Below are positions 55,401 to 63,400 of a stretch of DNA of 64,000 nucleotides, one piece after another (positions within the stretch are counted from its first letter, which is position 1; each line of letters opens with the position of its first letter). The stretch comes from Aquibacillus saliphilus (GTDB taxonomy: Bacteria > Bacillota > Bacilli > Bacillales > Amphibacillaceae). The DNA is taken from contig NZ_JAIZAP010000025.1 in the NCBI RefSeq assembly GCF_020404745.1, forward strand, positions 1 through 64,000, read 5' to 3'. The position numbers were made by a program, and so were the translations under genes. The notes beneath the pieces are model-generated. The model saw only the letters and a list, made by a program, of their open reading frames with translations, was not told the origin of the DNA and did not search any database.

Positions 55401-56647
55401 TAATCTCTCACCTCGTTAAGATGTGTGTCATCAATCATTTTTCCGAATTCTAATGTCTCTAAACGATAGGTAATGGTAATATCTGCATGCGGAAATATTT
55501 TTTTATTCCAATCCGCTTTTTCATACTCCTGAATTGTCTTAAAATTATTTCTTACATACAATGACCAATAAAACGGTTCAGTTTCATATTTTTCTTGGGA
55601 TTTTTTAACTAAATCTTCTGCTGCTTTTGTCAGGCTATCCTCGATTGACTTTCTTAGCTTTTCCCTGTTCTTAGCATTTTGTGAGTAATTAGTCAGGCTA
55701 GGGATTGCAAATATTTCCATTTCAAATGGAACTGTCACATCTATTTTGGTAGTACCATTTTCTTTATAATCAATTTTAATAGCAGTATTTTGTTTTTTTG
55801 CAAATGCTCCAGCAACCCGGTAGTTTGGATCAACCGGATCTTCGTAGGTAGAATAAATATCTGATAAATCAATTGTATTATCAAGTGTTTGAGCAATTCT
55901 CGTTTCTGCACCGGTAAGAACGTCAATCATTTTTCCTTCTTTAAAAACGGCAGAACCCATAAATTGTGATCTGCTACCACCTTCTTGTGGAACCTCACCA
56001 GCAATATAACCATCTTCAGTACCATTTTCTTTTGGTTTTTCATCGATTTCAGTTGAAGCATACGGGGCTAAAAACAAATCAGCATCGCCTTCTGTTATTT
56101 GAAAAAAACGGTGAATATCGGTATTTGGTATAATACCTATTTCTGAAGCTCGATTTAACATTACTTGATAATATTTGTGTGGCCTAGTTTCCATTTTGGG
56201 ATTGTTATTATCAATAAAATCACGGGCTTTTTCTTTGGATACGATAATTTGAACCCCGCCTCGTATTTGTTTCGTACGTGAAGAGACCTGGATGGCTCGT
56301 AACAAATCCCCAGAGCGAGCAAATTTCTCTGATAGTACAAGTACCTTTGTATGATCTAGTTTTAATTCTTTTGATACAAATGAATTGGCAGTAGCGGTAG
56401 CAGAAATTATATCTGTTCCTTCTACTGTGACGGTCTCTCTAGGCGGCTCATCAGGACCACTACCAGTCATCGAAGTCCCTACCTCCGGATTAGCTATTTG
56501 GAAGGTGATTTTATACAATCCATTCTTATCCGTCAGGTCAACTCCAATTGCAATAACATATGATTGCTCTTCTAATTCGGTACGATCATAACAACCAGCT
56601 AGAAGGATGGTAAACAATATAAGTGAGCCCAAATGAAGTTGCTTCAT
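55400..56647 (-). CDS. Germinant receptor C subunit, lipoprotein (GerAC/GerKC family)
   Basis: Ger(x)C lipoprotein of 415 residues on the outer face of the spore inner membrane. The signal peptide ends in lipobox LLAGC (Cys19), followed at once by YDRTELEEQSYVIAIGVD, the family start. Later blocks include GTDIISATATANSF and the C-terminal ITYRLETLEFG. It overlaps the B-subunit stop by 4 bases. The receptor triggers germination in response to nutrients; the germinant cannot be read here. Confidence 0.95.
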   Translation of the reverse strand: MKQLHLGSLILFTILLAGCYDRTELEEQSYVIAIGVDLTDKNGLYKITFQIANPEVGTSMTGSGPDEPPRETVTVEGTDIISATATANSFVSKELKLDHTKVLVLSEKFARSGDLLRAIQVSSRTKQIRGGVQIIVSKEKARDFIDNNNPKMETRPHKYYQVMLNRASEIGIIPNTDIHRFFQITEGDADLFLAPYASTEIDEKPKENGTEDGYIAGEVPQEGGSRSQFMGSAVFKEGKMIDVLTGAETRIAQTLDNTIDLSDIYSTYEDPVDPNYRVAGAFAKKQNTAIKIDYKENGTTKIDVTVPFEMEIFAIPSLTNYSQNAKNREKLRKSIEDSLTKAAEDLVKKSQEKYETEPFYWSLYVRNNFKTIQEYEKADWNKKIFPHADITITYRLETLEFGKMIDDTHLNEVRD

Positions 56648-57732
56648 ATTTTTTTTAATTCTCCTTTACTTTTAGCTACAATCCACAGAAGTATTGGCAT
56701 AAAAATAAAAATAGGAGTAGCGATGGTAAATAGATTATTGCGAAAAGATAATTCATTAGTAATTGTGTTTTCGGCAATCAAGCTTAAAGGAAAAACAAAG
56801 AATGTTAAAGGGAAAATTAGAGGTTCAAATTCATCTAAATTTAATGTTTCTCCCAATATCCAACTAACTAAGTAAATAAGAATAATAAATCGTAAAAAAG
56901 CTGCACCTAGCCAAAAGACCATAAAAAACGTTTCTACGTTTGTAAAGAACACACCGAAATTGACATATTGTGTTATATCATGAAATAGAAAGGCACGTTT
57001 ATCAATCGAATTATAGTCAAATACGGTTGTATATAACAAAAAGAATATTGTAATTTCAATCCAAGAGAATAAGCTCCCAAAAATAAGCCCTTTTGAAAAT
57101 GCCTTACTATTTGAAAAGGCAGTATAGGCAATAGTAACAATAAATAAATCAGCAAATATAGAACCTCTTCTTGCGCCTTCCAATAGAAGCACACCTAATC
57201 CATCACCGAAAATAGGGAATATTCTTAGCCAAACTATTGACTGAGCTATTAATAGGGCTAATAAAATAATAGATATTTTAAGATATGGAAGTGTGATATA
57301 GGTTGAAGTACCAATGGATTGGAGACCTCTTTTGGCACCGTAAAATATAACTATTAAAAAGATCATTTGAATAATTGGGGTTGGTGATTCTGGGAAATAA
57401 AGGATCTTAATTTGATCGGCATAATTTCTTGCATCAACAATTAATAAACTATAAGCGACCAGAAAAATGATAAGACTAACAAATAACCCAACGTGTTTAC
57501 CTAATATTTTTTTGATCAGTTGAATCAAGTTTTTATTCTTGTATTTTTTTAATAGGTACATCAATAGTAGAAGGGAAGGTATCATTATTAAAAATGAGAC
57601 AATAGGCATTAACCAAAATGCATTTTTCCCTTCTTGTGCATAGTTTGAGGCTGTTGTATCAGCAAGCTTAAATCCAACTGTTATAGTTAGTATTGCGAAC
57701 AGTTCTCTAGCTTTTAAACTTGTTTTTTTCAT
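56644..57732 (-). CDS. Germinant receptor B subunit (GerAB/GerKB family)
   Basis: Membrane protein of about ten helices, 362 residues from the ATG at 57732, which has AAAGGTGA 8 bases ahead; GTG 57744 would lie in that site. The family belongs to the amino-acid/polyamine/organocation superfamily and is thought to hold the germinant site. The N-terminus MKKTSLKARELFAILTI and the TTASNYAQEGKNAFWL block are typical. It overlaps the A-subunit gene by 26 bases. Confidence 0.95.
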   Translation of the reverse strand: MKKTSLKARELFAILTITVGFKLADTTASNYAQEGKNAFWLMPIVSFLIMIPSLLLLMYLLKKYKNKNLIQLIKKILGKHVGLFVSLIIFLVAYSLLIVDARNYADQIKILYFPESPTPIIQMIFLIVIFYGAKRGLQSIGTSTYITLPYLKISIILLALLIAQSIVWLRIFPIFGDGLGVLLLEGARRGSIFADLFIVTIAYTAFSNSKAFSKGLIFGSLFSWIEITIFFLLYTTVFDYNSIDKRAFLFHDITQYVNFGVFFTNVETFFMVFWLGAAFLRFIILIYLVSWILGETLNLDEFEPLIFPLTFFVFPLSLIAENTITNELSFRNNLFTIATPIFIFMPILLWIVAKSKGELKKI

Positions 57733-59245
57733 TAGTGGAATCACCTTTGTTATTAGGATTCTTTTTCGTTTTATCAGTAGGATTTACTTGTCCTGGCCGC
57801 CAGAATTCATGTTTAATAATATTTCTAAAGTACATATCTCCAGTTGACTTATACTTTGGGGACAAAGGGGCGAAATAAGAAACACCAAACGATTTGACAG
57901 ATGACATGTAAAAAACCCACAGCACAAGTGCCCCAACAAGACTTAACATCCCAAATAATGAAGCAGAAATAATAAATAAAAATCTAGATATACGAACAGA
58001 ATGATTGAGGCTCGTATTAGCAATAGAAAAGGATGTAAGACCTGATAATGCGGCTACAATAACAATAATTGGACTTATGATACCAGCCTCAACTGCTGCT
58101 TGCCCAATGATGAGTGCTCCAACGATTCCAATTGTTGGTCCAAGTGGATTAGGAATTCTAAGCCCAGATTCGCGGATAAGCTCAAAGGCGATTTCCATAA
58201 TAATTACTTCGAGAAACAATGGTATGGGAACACGTTCTCTTGCGCTTGTTATTGATAATAATAAATCCGGCGGTATCATTTCACTATGAAAGTTAGTAAC
58301 GGCAATGTAAGTCGCAGAGCTAAGGATTGTAATAGCAAAGGCAAGCATACGAAGCAGTCTAGTAAAATTTCCAAATAAAAATCGAGAATAACGGTCCTCA
58401 GGCGAATGAAAGAAAGACCAAAATGTAGCAGGTAATATAAGTGCAGCTGAGGAATTATCCATTATTAATACAATGTAACCATCTTCAATGAACTGAGCAG
58501 CATAGTCAGGGCGCTCGGTGTACAAGATTGTTGGAAATAAAGAATATGGACGTTCCTCTAAATACTGTTCGAGTAATTCAATCGTTGAAATGTTATCAAC
58601 AGATAGGCTTTCTATGCGCTTCTGTAAATTTCTAAGGATTTCTTGGTCAACTAAATCGCTGACATACATAACACTTACTTCTAGTTTAGAACGACTTCCG
58701 ACAAGCATTGTTTGTGCAATTAGTTTTTGGTTATGAAATCTCTTTCTTAAAAGAGAGACATTAACACCAATTGATTCAGTAAACGCTTCTTTTGGACCTT
58801 TTACAGATCTTTCATTTTCTGCTTTTCCGACCTTGCGTGCTTGAAAATCAGCTACATCAACTGAATATGCTGTCGTTTCACCATCAATAAAGACAACAGC
58901 TTTGCCACTATTTATTTGATCAAAAACTTTATCAAAGCTTTTAATCTCAGTCAGACTCTCGATTGTAATAATGTTATTTATCGTTTTTCCATCTGCTTCT
59001 AATAAAGGTCTAACAATGCCGTTATAAATTTTCTCACTATTAACAATAGAAGAATAAAAAAATATGTACGTTTTTTTTTGACAGTAATTAGCCGTTAGGG
59101 TTCGAAATGTAAAATCTTTATTTATATCAGCGGAAAAGATTTTTTTTGTATATTCTTCGTTTTTATCAATTTCTTTATAAATAGTTACCTTTTCAGGTTC
59201 GTCGTTTGGATTACTGTTATTTTTTTTCTTTGAAAAAGGAAACAC
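57707..59245 (-). CDS. Germinant receptor A subunit (GerAA/GerKA family)
   Basis: A 512-residue protein with an N-terminal soluble domain (about 1-270, with ESIGVNVSLLRKR and GSRSKLEVSVMYV), about five or six membrane helices (about 285-455) containing the hallmark RERVPIPLFLEVIIMEIAFE, and a hydrophilic tail rich in Asn and Lys. The start is GTG 59245 with AGGTGAGG ahead. First gene of a four-gene A-B-C-small operon. Confidence 0.95.
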   Translation of the reverse strand: MFPFSKKKNNSNPNDEPEKVTIYKEIDKNEEYTKKIFSADINKDFTFRTLTANYCQKKTYIFFYSSIVNSEKIYNGIVRPLLEADGKTINNIITIESLTEIKSFDKVFDQINSGKAVVFIDGETTAYSVDVADFQARKVGKAENERSVKGPKEAFTESIGVNVSLLRKRFHNQKLIAQTMLVGSRSKLEVSVMYVSDLVDQEILRNLQKRIESLSVDNISTIELLEQYLEERPYSLFPTILYTERPDYAAQFIEDGYIVLIMDNSSAALILPATFWSFFHSPEDRYSRFLFGNFTRLLRMLAFAITILSSATYIAVTNFHSEMIPPDLLLSITSARERVPIPLFLEVIIMEIAFELIRESGLRIPNPLGPTIGIVGALIIGQAAVEAGIISPIIVIVAALSGLTSFSIANTSLNHSVRISRFLFIISASLFGMLSLVGALVLWVFYMSSVKSFGVSYFAPLSPKYKSTGDMYFRNIIKHEFWRPGQVNPTDKTKKNPNNKGDSTNEKNKFKS

Positions 59246-59279
59246 ATCCTCACCTCAAAATACTATTTGTACTTGTTTA

Positions 59280-59359
59280 GGAATTTATAAAATGGACTGT
59301 TAAGGAACATTAATTCCTAAGTTAGCCACATTCAGCTCCGGCGCCTACGCTTTTGTTCT
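59280..59359. repeat. Nested-hairpin repeat, copy 4 (deleted form, ger promoter region)
   Basis: Retains the AAAATGGACTG left flank, TTCCTAAGTTAGCCACATTCAGCT block, GGCGCCTA, and the right end GCTTTTGTTCT, but lacks the inner AAATAAG hairpin. In other copies that hairpin is present, so this looks like a precise loss of the centre. Confidence 0.8.
59288..59316 (-). promoter_or_regulatory. Candidate sigma-G promoter of the ger operon
   Basis: Minus strand: GAATT (59316-59312), 17-base spacer, CATTTTA (59294-59288), one mismatch from the sigma-G pattern. It ends 42 bases before the GTG start. The whole promoter lies within repeat copy 4. Confidence 0.45.
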
Positions 59360-59515
59360 CAGTTTATTATTTGTAAGAAAAGAAAAATTATTAGGTAAAC
59401 AAGCTATGAGTAATTTATTCTTTTACGAACATACACAAACTATGCATTATTATAGTTTCAATTAGTTTTCATTTTCAGTATAATCCTACTCATCAAAATA
59501 GTAAGGGAAGAAAAT

Positions 59516-59835
59516 ATGGGGTGGATTGTATAAAAAATCATATTTTTCGATTCTTCAGAATCAGGAGATTTGGCACCAGAAGTATTTAACAAGTTCATCG
59601 GATTTTATGATGCATCTGTAGCTGAGGGTAAACTTTGACATGCATTAAAGGAAGTAACTGCTGTTGCAGTGGTACATACAATGGATGTCCATATTATATT
59701 GATTTACACGTGGAAAATGCTAAGAAAGCAGGAGTAACAAAAGAACAATTAGAGGAGAGTATCTTTGTAGCAATTAAAGGTGGGATTAGCAATTGCTCAA
59801 GCATTAATGGATTAAATGCCTATAAAGAGGTTTAG
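59516..59835 (+). pseudogene. Decayed carboxymuconolactone decarboxylase (AhpD-like) gene
   Basis: Three frames together encode a recognisable family member: SGDLAPEVFNKFIGFYDASVAEGKL stretch (ends at an in-frame TGA, 59636-59638), then LKEVTAVAVVHT in the same frame past the stop, then a shift near 59680 to NGCPYYIDLHVENAKKAGV and on to the TAG at 59833-59835. The usual Cys-x-x-Cys is CPYY. No intact start is left: the ATG at 59516 soon meets a stop. It is thus a pseudogene with at least one stop and one frameshift. Confidence 0.85.
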
Positions 59836-59878
59836 AATTGTAAGGCGAGAATATATGTGTGTGTTGTAGATCAAAAAA

Positions 59879-59904
59879 AGCATGAGCGAAATTTCGCTCA
59901 TGCT
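59879..59904 (-). terminator. yceI-family gene terminator
   Basis: Perfect 26-bp palindrome (13-bp arms 59879-59891, 59892-59904), followed on the minus strand by seven T, 11 bases past the stop. Confidence 0.93.
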
Positions 59905-59915
59905 AATAAAATCTA

Positions 59916-60449
59916 TTATGCTTCTTTTTTAGCTTGTAGATCGATAGAAATTTTAACGTCTTGACCTACTAGTACACCGCCTGTTTCTAAAGCAGCATTC
60001 CAAGTTAGACCGTATTCTTCACGATTTAGTTTACCTTCACCAGTAAAACCAAATACTTGGTTACCCCATGGATCTTGACCTTGACCTTCAAATACTACTT
60101 TAAAAGTTTCCTTTTTTGTTACACCTTTGATTGTCAAATCTCCAGTAACATCATATTCATCATCAGAAGTTTTTAAGATGTTTGTTGTTTTGAAGTTCAT
60201 TTTTTTGTTGTTTTCAACATCAAAGAAGTCAGCAGATTTCAAGTGTCCATCACGATCTTCTGATCCAGTGTTAATGCTAGCTAAATCAATATTGAATTCA
60301 ATATCAGCAGTTGTTAGGTCCTCAGGATCTGCTACGATTGATGTTTCAAATTCATCAAATGTACCCTTTACTTTAGTTACCATCATGTGTTTTACAGAAA
60401 AATCAATACTACTGTGCGCAGAATCTACGACTAATTTTGTTTTTGCCAT
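59916..60449 (-). CDS. YceI family protein
   Basis: Lipocalin-like beta-barrel protein, 177 residues from the ATG at 60449 (GGAGGT 8 bases ahead; upstream ATGs at 60467/60464 lie before that site). Family text: VVDSAHSSIDFSVKHMMVTKVKGTF at the start and LTIKGVTKKETF later. YceI proteins bind isoprenoid-like lipids. It has no signal peptide, so it is cytoplasmic here. Expression appears to be controlled by an operator over the transcription start. Confidence 0.92.
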   Translation of the reverse strand: MAKTKLVVDSAHSSIDFSVKHMMVTKVKGTFDEFETSIVADPEDLTTADIEFNIDLASINTGSEDRDGHLKSADFFDVENNKKMNFKTTNILKTSDDEYDVTGDLTIKGVTKKETFKVVFEGQGQDPWGNQVFGFTGEGKLNREEYGLTWNAALETGGVLVGQDVKISIDLQAKKEA

Positions 60450-60490
60450 TGTGAATACCTCCATCATATTTTTGTTATTTTTTATAACTA

Positions 60491-60507
60491 ACTTACTTTA
60501 TGTAAGT
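60491..60507 (-). promoter_or_regulatory. Palindromic operator of the YceI gene
   Basis: ACTTAC-N5-GTAAGT inverted repeat directly downstream of the -10, covering the expected transcription start and flanked by further AAGTA text. It resembles targets of HxlR/MarR-type thiol or quinone sensors of Bacilli, by recall only. Confidence 0.6.
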
Positions 60508-60508
60508 A

Positions 60509-60537
60509 AGTATATAATAGTAATATAATATCGTCAA
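60509..60537 (-). promoter_or_regulatory. YceI gene promoter
   Basis: TTGACG (60537-60532), 17-base spacer, TATACT (60514-60509), reading towards the YceI gene. Confidence 0.82.
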
Positions 60538-60765
60538 GCTATTTACTTCGAAACTAGGATAATTATATATCTAACTATATATATCACAATCGAAGGGAGT
60601 TGAAACATTAAGGAAAAAGAAATTTTGGTGAGAATAAGTATAATACTTTAAATATTTTCTAATATCATATAAAATAGATTATAAATTAGCAGATAATTTA
60701 TAAAATTTAAATTACATGAAACGGTTTTTCATTAATTATAAAAAAGTTGTTTTTTTTCTCTTAAC

Positions 60766-60779
60766 TGAAACCGTTTACA
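60766..60779 (+). promoter_or_regulatory. CcpA cre site of acsA
   Basis: TGAAACCGTTTACA, a full match to the catabolite-responsive element consensus, 22 bases before the acsA ATG. Its position within the leader suggests roadblock repression in the presence of sugars, as known for acsA in B. subtilis. The rest of the 60538-60765 gap is AT-rich without a gene. Confidence 0.85.
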
Positions 60780-60801
60780 AATAATCGAATGGAGTGATTT
60801 A

Positions 60802-62517
60802 ATGGATATGCAGCAAGTACCAGCTAGAGAAGGAAACCATAATCTAAAAAATTATGAAAAGAAAAGAAAAGAATTTAGTTGGGATGAAGTCAAAAAGAAT
60901 TTTAGTTGGTACCAAACAGGAAAAGTGAATATAGCATATGAGACGATTGATCGTCATGCTGAAAATCCAGAAAAGAAAGATCAAACGGCATTAATATACT
61001 CATCTCCTGACCGTGAAGAGAAACATACTTTTTTGGATATGAAGAATGAAAGTAATAAGTTTGCGAATGTATTAAAGAAACAGGGAGTTAATAAGGGAGA
61101 TCGTGTATTCTTGTTCATGCCTCGTAGTCCAGAGTTTTATGCTAGTTTTTTTGGTATTTTAAAAGTCGGCGCTATTGCAGGACCACTGTTTGAGGCGTTT
61201 ATGGAACAAGCGGTTAAGGACCGGTTAGAGGATGCGGAAGCAAGTATGTTAATTACTACACCAGAACTTTTGGAAAGGGTTCCGCAAGAAGATCTACCAA
61301 ATCTGAAAAAGATTGTACTAGTTGGAGAGCATAATCAACAATCTGATAAATACGTAGATTACTATAAAGAGATGAAGAATAGCTCGGACCAATTTGAAAT
61401 AGAATGGGTTGACTTAGAAGACGGTATGCTTCTTCATTATACTTCTGGCTCTACTGGTAAGCCTAAAGGTGTTTATCATGTGCACAACGCAATGATACAG
61501 CATTATGCAACGGGAGACTGGGTAATTGATTTGAAAAAAGATGATATTTATTGGTGTACTGCTGATCCAGGTTGGGTAACGGGAACAAGCTATGGTATTT
61601 TTGCTCCATGGTTACACGGTGTTACGAATGTAGTTCGTGGTGGGAGATTCACACCAGAATCTTGGTATGGAACAATCGATCAAAATGATGTTACTGTATG
61701 GTACACAGCTCCAACTGCTTTGCGGAAACTAGTTAGCGCCGGAGAAAATGTTGTCAGTAAATTTGATATGTCTTCGCTCAGACACGTGATGAGTGTCGGT
61801 GAACCATTAAATCCTGAAGTAATAACATGGGCTGTTGGTGCATTTAACTTACGAATTCATGATACATGGTGGATGACGGAAACTGGAGCCATGCTTATAG
61901 TTAATTACCCTTCGATGGATATTAGACCAGGATCAATGGGTAAACCAATACCTGGTGTTGATGCAGCAATTGTAGATAATGAAGGGAACGAATTGCCTGC
62001 CAATCAAATGGGGAACCTTGCCATTAAACAAGGCTGGCCATCCATGATGAGAGCAATTTGGAAGAATCCTGGTAAGTTTGAGAGTTATTTCATTAATGGT
62101 TGGTATGTTTCTGGTGATAGTGCTTATATGGATGAAGACGGTTATTTCTGGTTCCAGGGTCGCTTGGATGATGTTATCAACACATCTGGTGAGAGGGTTG
62201 GACCATTTGAAGTAGAAAGTAAATTAATTGAGCATCCGGCTGTTGCGGAAGCGGGTGTAATCGGTAAACCAGATCCTGAACGAGGCGAAATTATTAAAGC
62301 TTTTATTACCTTAAATGATGGGTATGAAGCTACTGAAGCATTAACTGAAGAGATTCGTCAATTTGTTAAAAAAGGATTGAGCGCTCATGCAGCGCCAAGA
62401 GAAATAGAAATTAAAGATGTTATACCTAAAACTCGTAGTGGTAAAATTATGAGACGTCTATTGAAATCATGGGAGTTGGGACTACCAACAGGAGACACTT
62501 CTACGTTAGAAGAATAA
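60802..62517 (+). CDS. acsA: Acetate-CoA ligase
   Basis: Makes acetyl-CoA from acetate with ATP, via acetyl-AMP; allows use of excreted acetate after glucose is gone. The 571 residues show the AMP-binding loop YTSGSTGKPKG (about 213-223), the TWWMTETG motif, the YVSGDSAYMDEDGYFWFQGR hinge, and the C-terminal TRSGKIMRR with the lysine that AcuA acetylates in relatives. A cre site in the leader supports carbon catabolite control. No acuABC operon is adjacent in the window. Confidence 0.96.
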   Translation: MDMQQVPAREGNHNLKNYEKKRKEFSWDEVKKNFSWYQTGKVNIAYETIDRHAENPEKKDQTALIYSSPDREEKHTFLDMKNESNKFANVLKKQGVNKGDRVFLFMPRSPEFYASFFGILKVGAIAGPLFEAFMEQAVKDRLEDAEASMLITTPELLERVPQEDLPNLKKIVLVGEHNQQSDKYVDYYKEMKNSSDQFEIEWVDLEDGMLLHYTSGSTGKPKGVYHVHNAMIQHYATGDWVIDLKKDDIYWCTADPGWVTGTSYGIFAPWLHGVTNVVRGGRFTPESWYGTIDQNDVTVWYTAPTALRKLVSAGENVVSKFDMSSLRHVMSVGEPLNPEVITWAVGAFNLRIHDTWWMTETGAMLIVNYPSMDIRPGSMGKPIPGVDAAIVDNEGNELPANQMGNLAIKQGWPSMMRAIWKNPGKFESYFINGWYVSGDSAYMDEDGYFWFQGRLDDVINTSGERVGPFEVESKLIEHPAVAEAGVIGKPDPERGEIIKAFITLNDGYEATEALTEEIRQFVKKGLSAHAAPREIEIKDVIPKTRSGKIMRRLLKSWELGLPTGDTSTLEE

Positions 62518-62523
62518 TGTTTT

Positions 62524-62554
62524 ATAACCAGAGTCAGTAAGTGGCTCTGGTTAT
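62524..62554 (+). terminator. acsA terminator
   Basis: Perfect 10-bp stem (62524-62533, 62545-62554), 6 bases past the stop; the tail TTATTATT is only moderately T-rich. Confidence 0.75.
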
Positions 62555-62593
62555 TATTATGTCGATGAGTAAAATTATTGTTTGGAACATTTG

Positions 62594-63208
62594 TCACTTT
62601 AAGTTTTCTGGATGATTATCTTTATGTTGATATTTAATTTCATCAAAAATCTGATCCTTGCTTTGTTGTTGGTCATTATTTTGGTAGATGGGCAGCTGCG
62701 ATGGATTCAACATACTAGGATTAATCATTTTCTTAAATTCACCAATTGTTAGTGGTCGGGCATCTTCCTTTAACTCATAACCTAGCTTTCCATTTGGTTC
62801 CAGAGTTGCTGTTTTAACATCAGTTAATTTGTTAATTCCTTTCTGGCGGATAAACATTTCTAATTGATCAACAGTTAACCTGCGCTTACTTAGTTGGTCA
62901 TACTGAATTTGGCCATCCTGAATAACGATTTTCGACTTCCCTGTTATCAGCCGTTCAATAAAGTTGAATTTTATTTGTAACCATTCAATTAGTATTAATG
63001 AAAGAATAAAAATTCCAGTAGCAATTAAGGTCCGCACTACACTTGTTTCCACTATTGGTTGTATAATGATTGAACCGATAGAAATCATAATAACAGTTTG
63101 CGCCAAAGTCATTTGCGAAATAGACTTTCTTCCGGCAATTCTAAGTAAAAAAATACCTGCAAACACCAATAAGAAACAATTTCCTATAAATTTTAAATCA
63201 ACATCCAT
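62594..63208 (-). CDS. DUF421 membrane protein (YetF-like)
   Basis: A 204-residue membrane protein: three helices (about 8-28, 38-58, 62-82), then a soluble DUF421 domain with the family blocks GRKSISQMT, GKSKIVIQDGQI and the RRLTVDQLEMFIRQKG stretch. The tail is rich in Gln and Asn. Relatives (YetF, YrbG, YdfR) include proteins linked to spores and membranes; function is not settled. ATG 63208 has AAGGAGA ahead; the frame is open upstream to 63250 but without a site. Confidence 0.87.
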   Translation of the reverse strand: MDVDLKFIGNCFLLVFAGIFLLRIAGRKSISQMTLAQTVIMISIGSIIIQPIVETSVVRTLIATGIFILSLILIEWLQIKFNFIERLITGKSKIVIQDGQIQYDQLSKRRLTVDQLEMFIRQKGINKLTDVKTATLEPNGKLGYELKEDARPLTIGEFKKMINPSMLNPSQLPIYQNNDQQQSKDQIFDEIKYQHKDNHPENLK

Positions 63209-63299
63209 TGTTTCATCTCCTTGTAATATTATTCCTAGTTTTAACAACAACTAATTTTTGATCCAATCTATATTCCTTAGTTTGGTTATTTTTTGCAGG

Positions 63300-63318
63300 A
63301 TGTATGAAATAAATACAT
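63300..63318. other. Palindrome upstream of the DUF421 gene
   Basis: ATGTAT-N7-ATACAT, perfect 6-bp arms, 92 bases before the gene start. It could be an operator, but AT-rich DNA makes this uncertain. Confidence 0.25.
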
Positions 63319-63369
63319 ACATATTAATAAAACTAAAACCACGTAAATAAGTAGTTGCTGCAATTTAAA

Positions 63370-63398
63370 AATGCCAGGGGATAGGATCCCCCGGCATT
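63370..63398 (-). terminator. Terminator of the SleL-like gene
   Basis: AATGCC/GGCATT plus GGGG/CCCC stem with one mismatch (63370-63398), and T-run on the minus strand. Confidence 0.85.
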
Positions 63399-63400
63399 CA

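Noticed and set aside
59701-59716. CACGTG core within ACACGTGGAAAA, considered as a fourth parS site.
   Set aside because: It has four mismatches in the flanks and lies in the AhpD-like pseudogene coding text.
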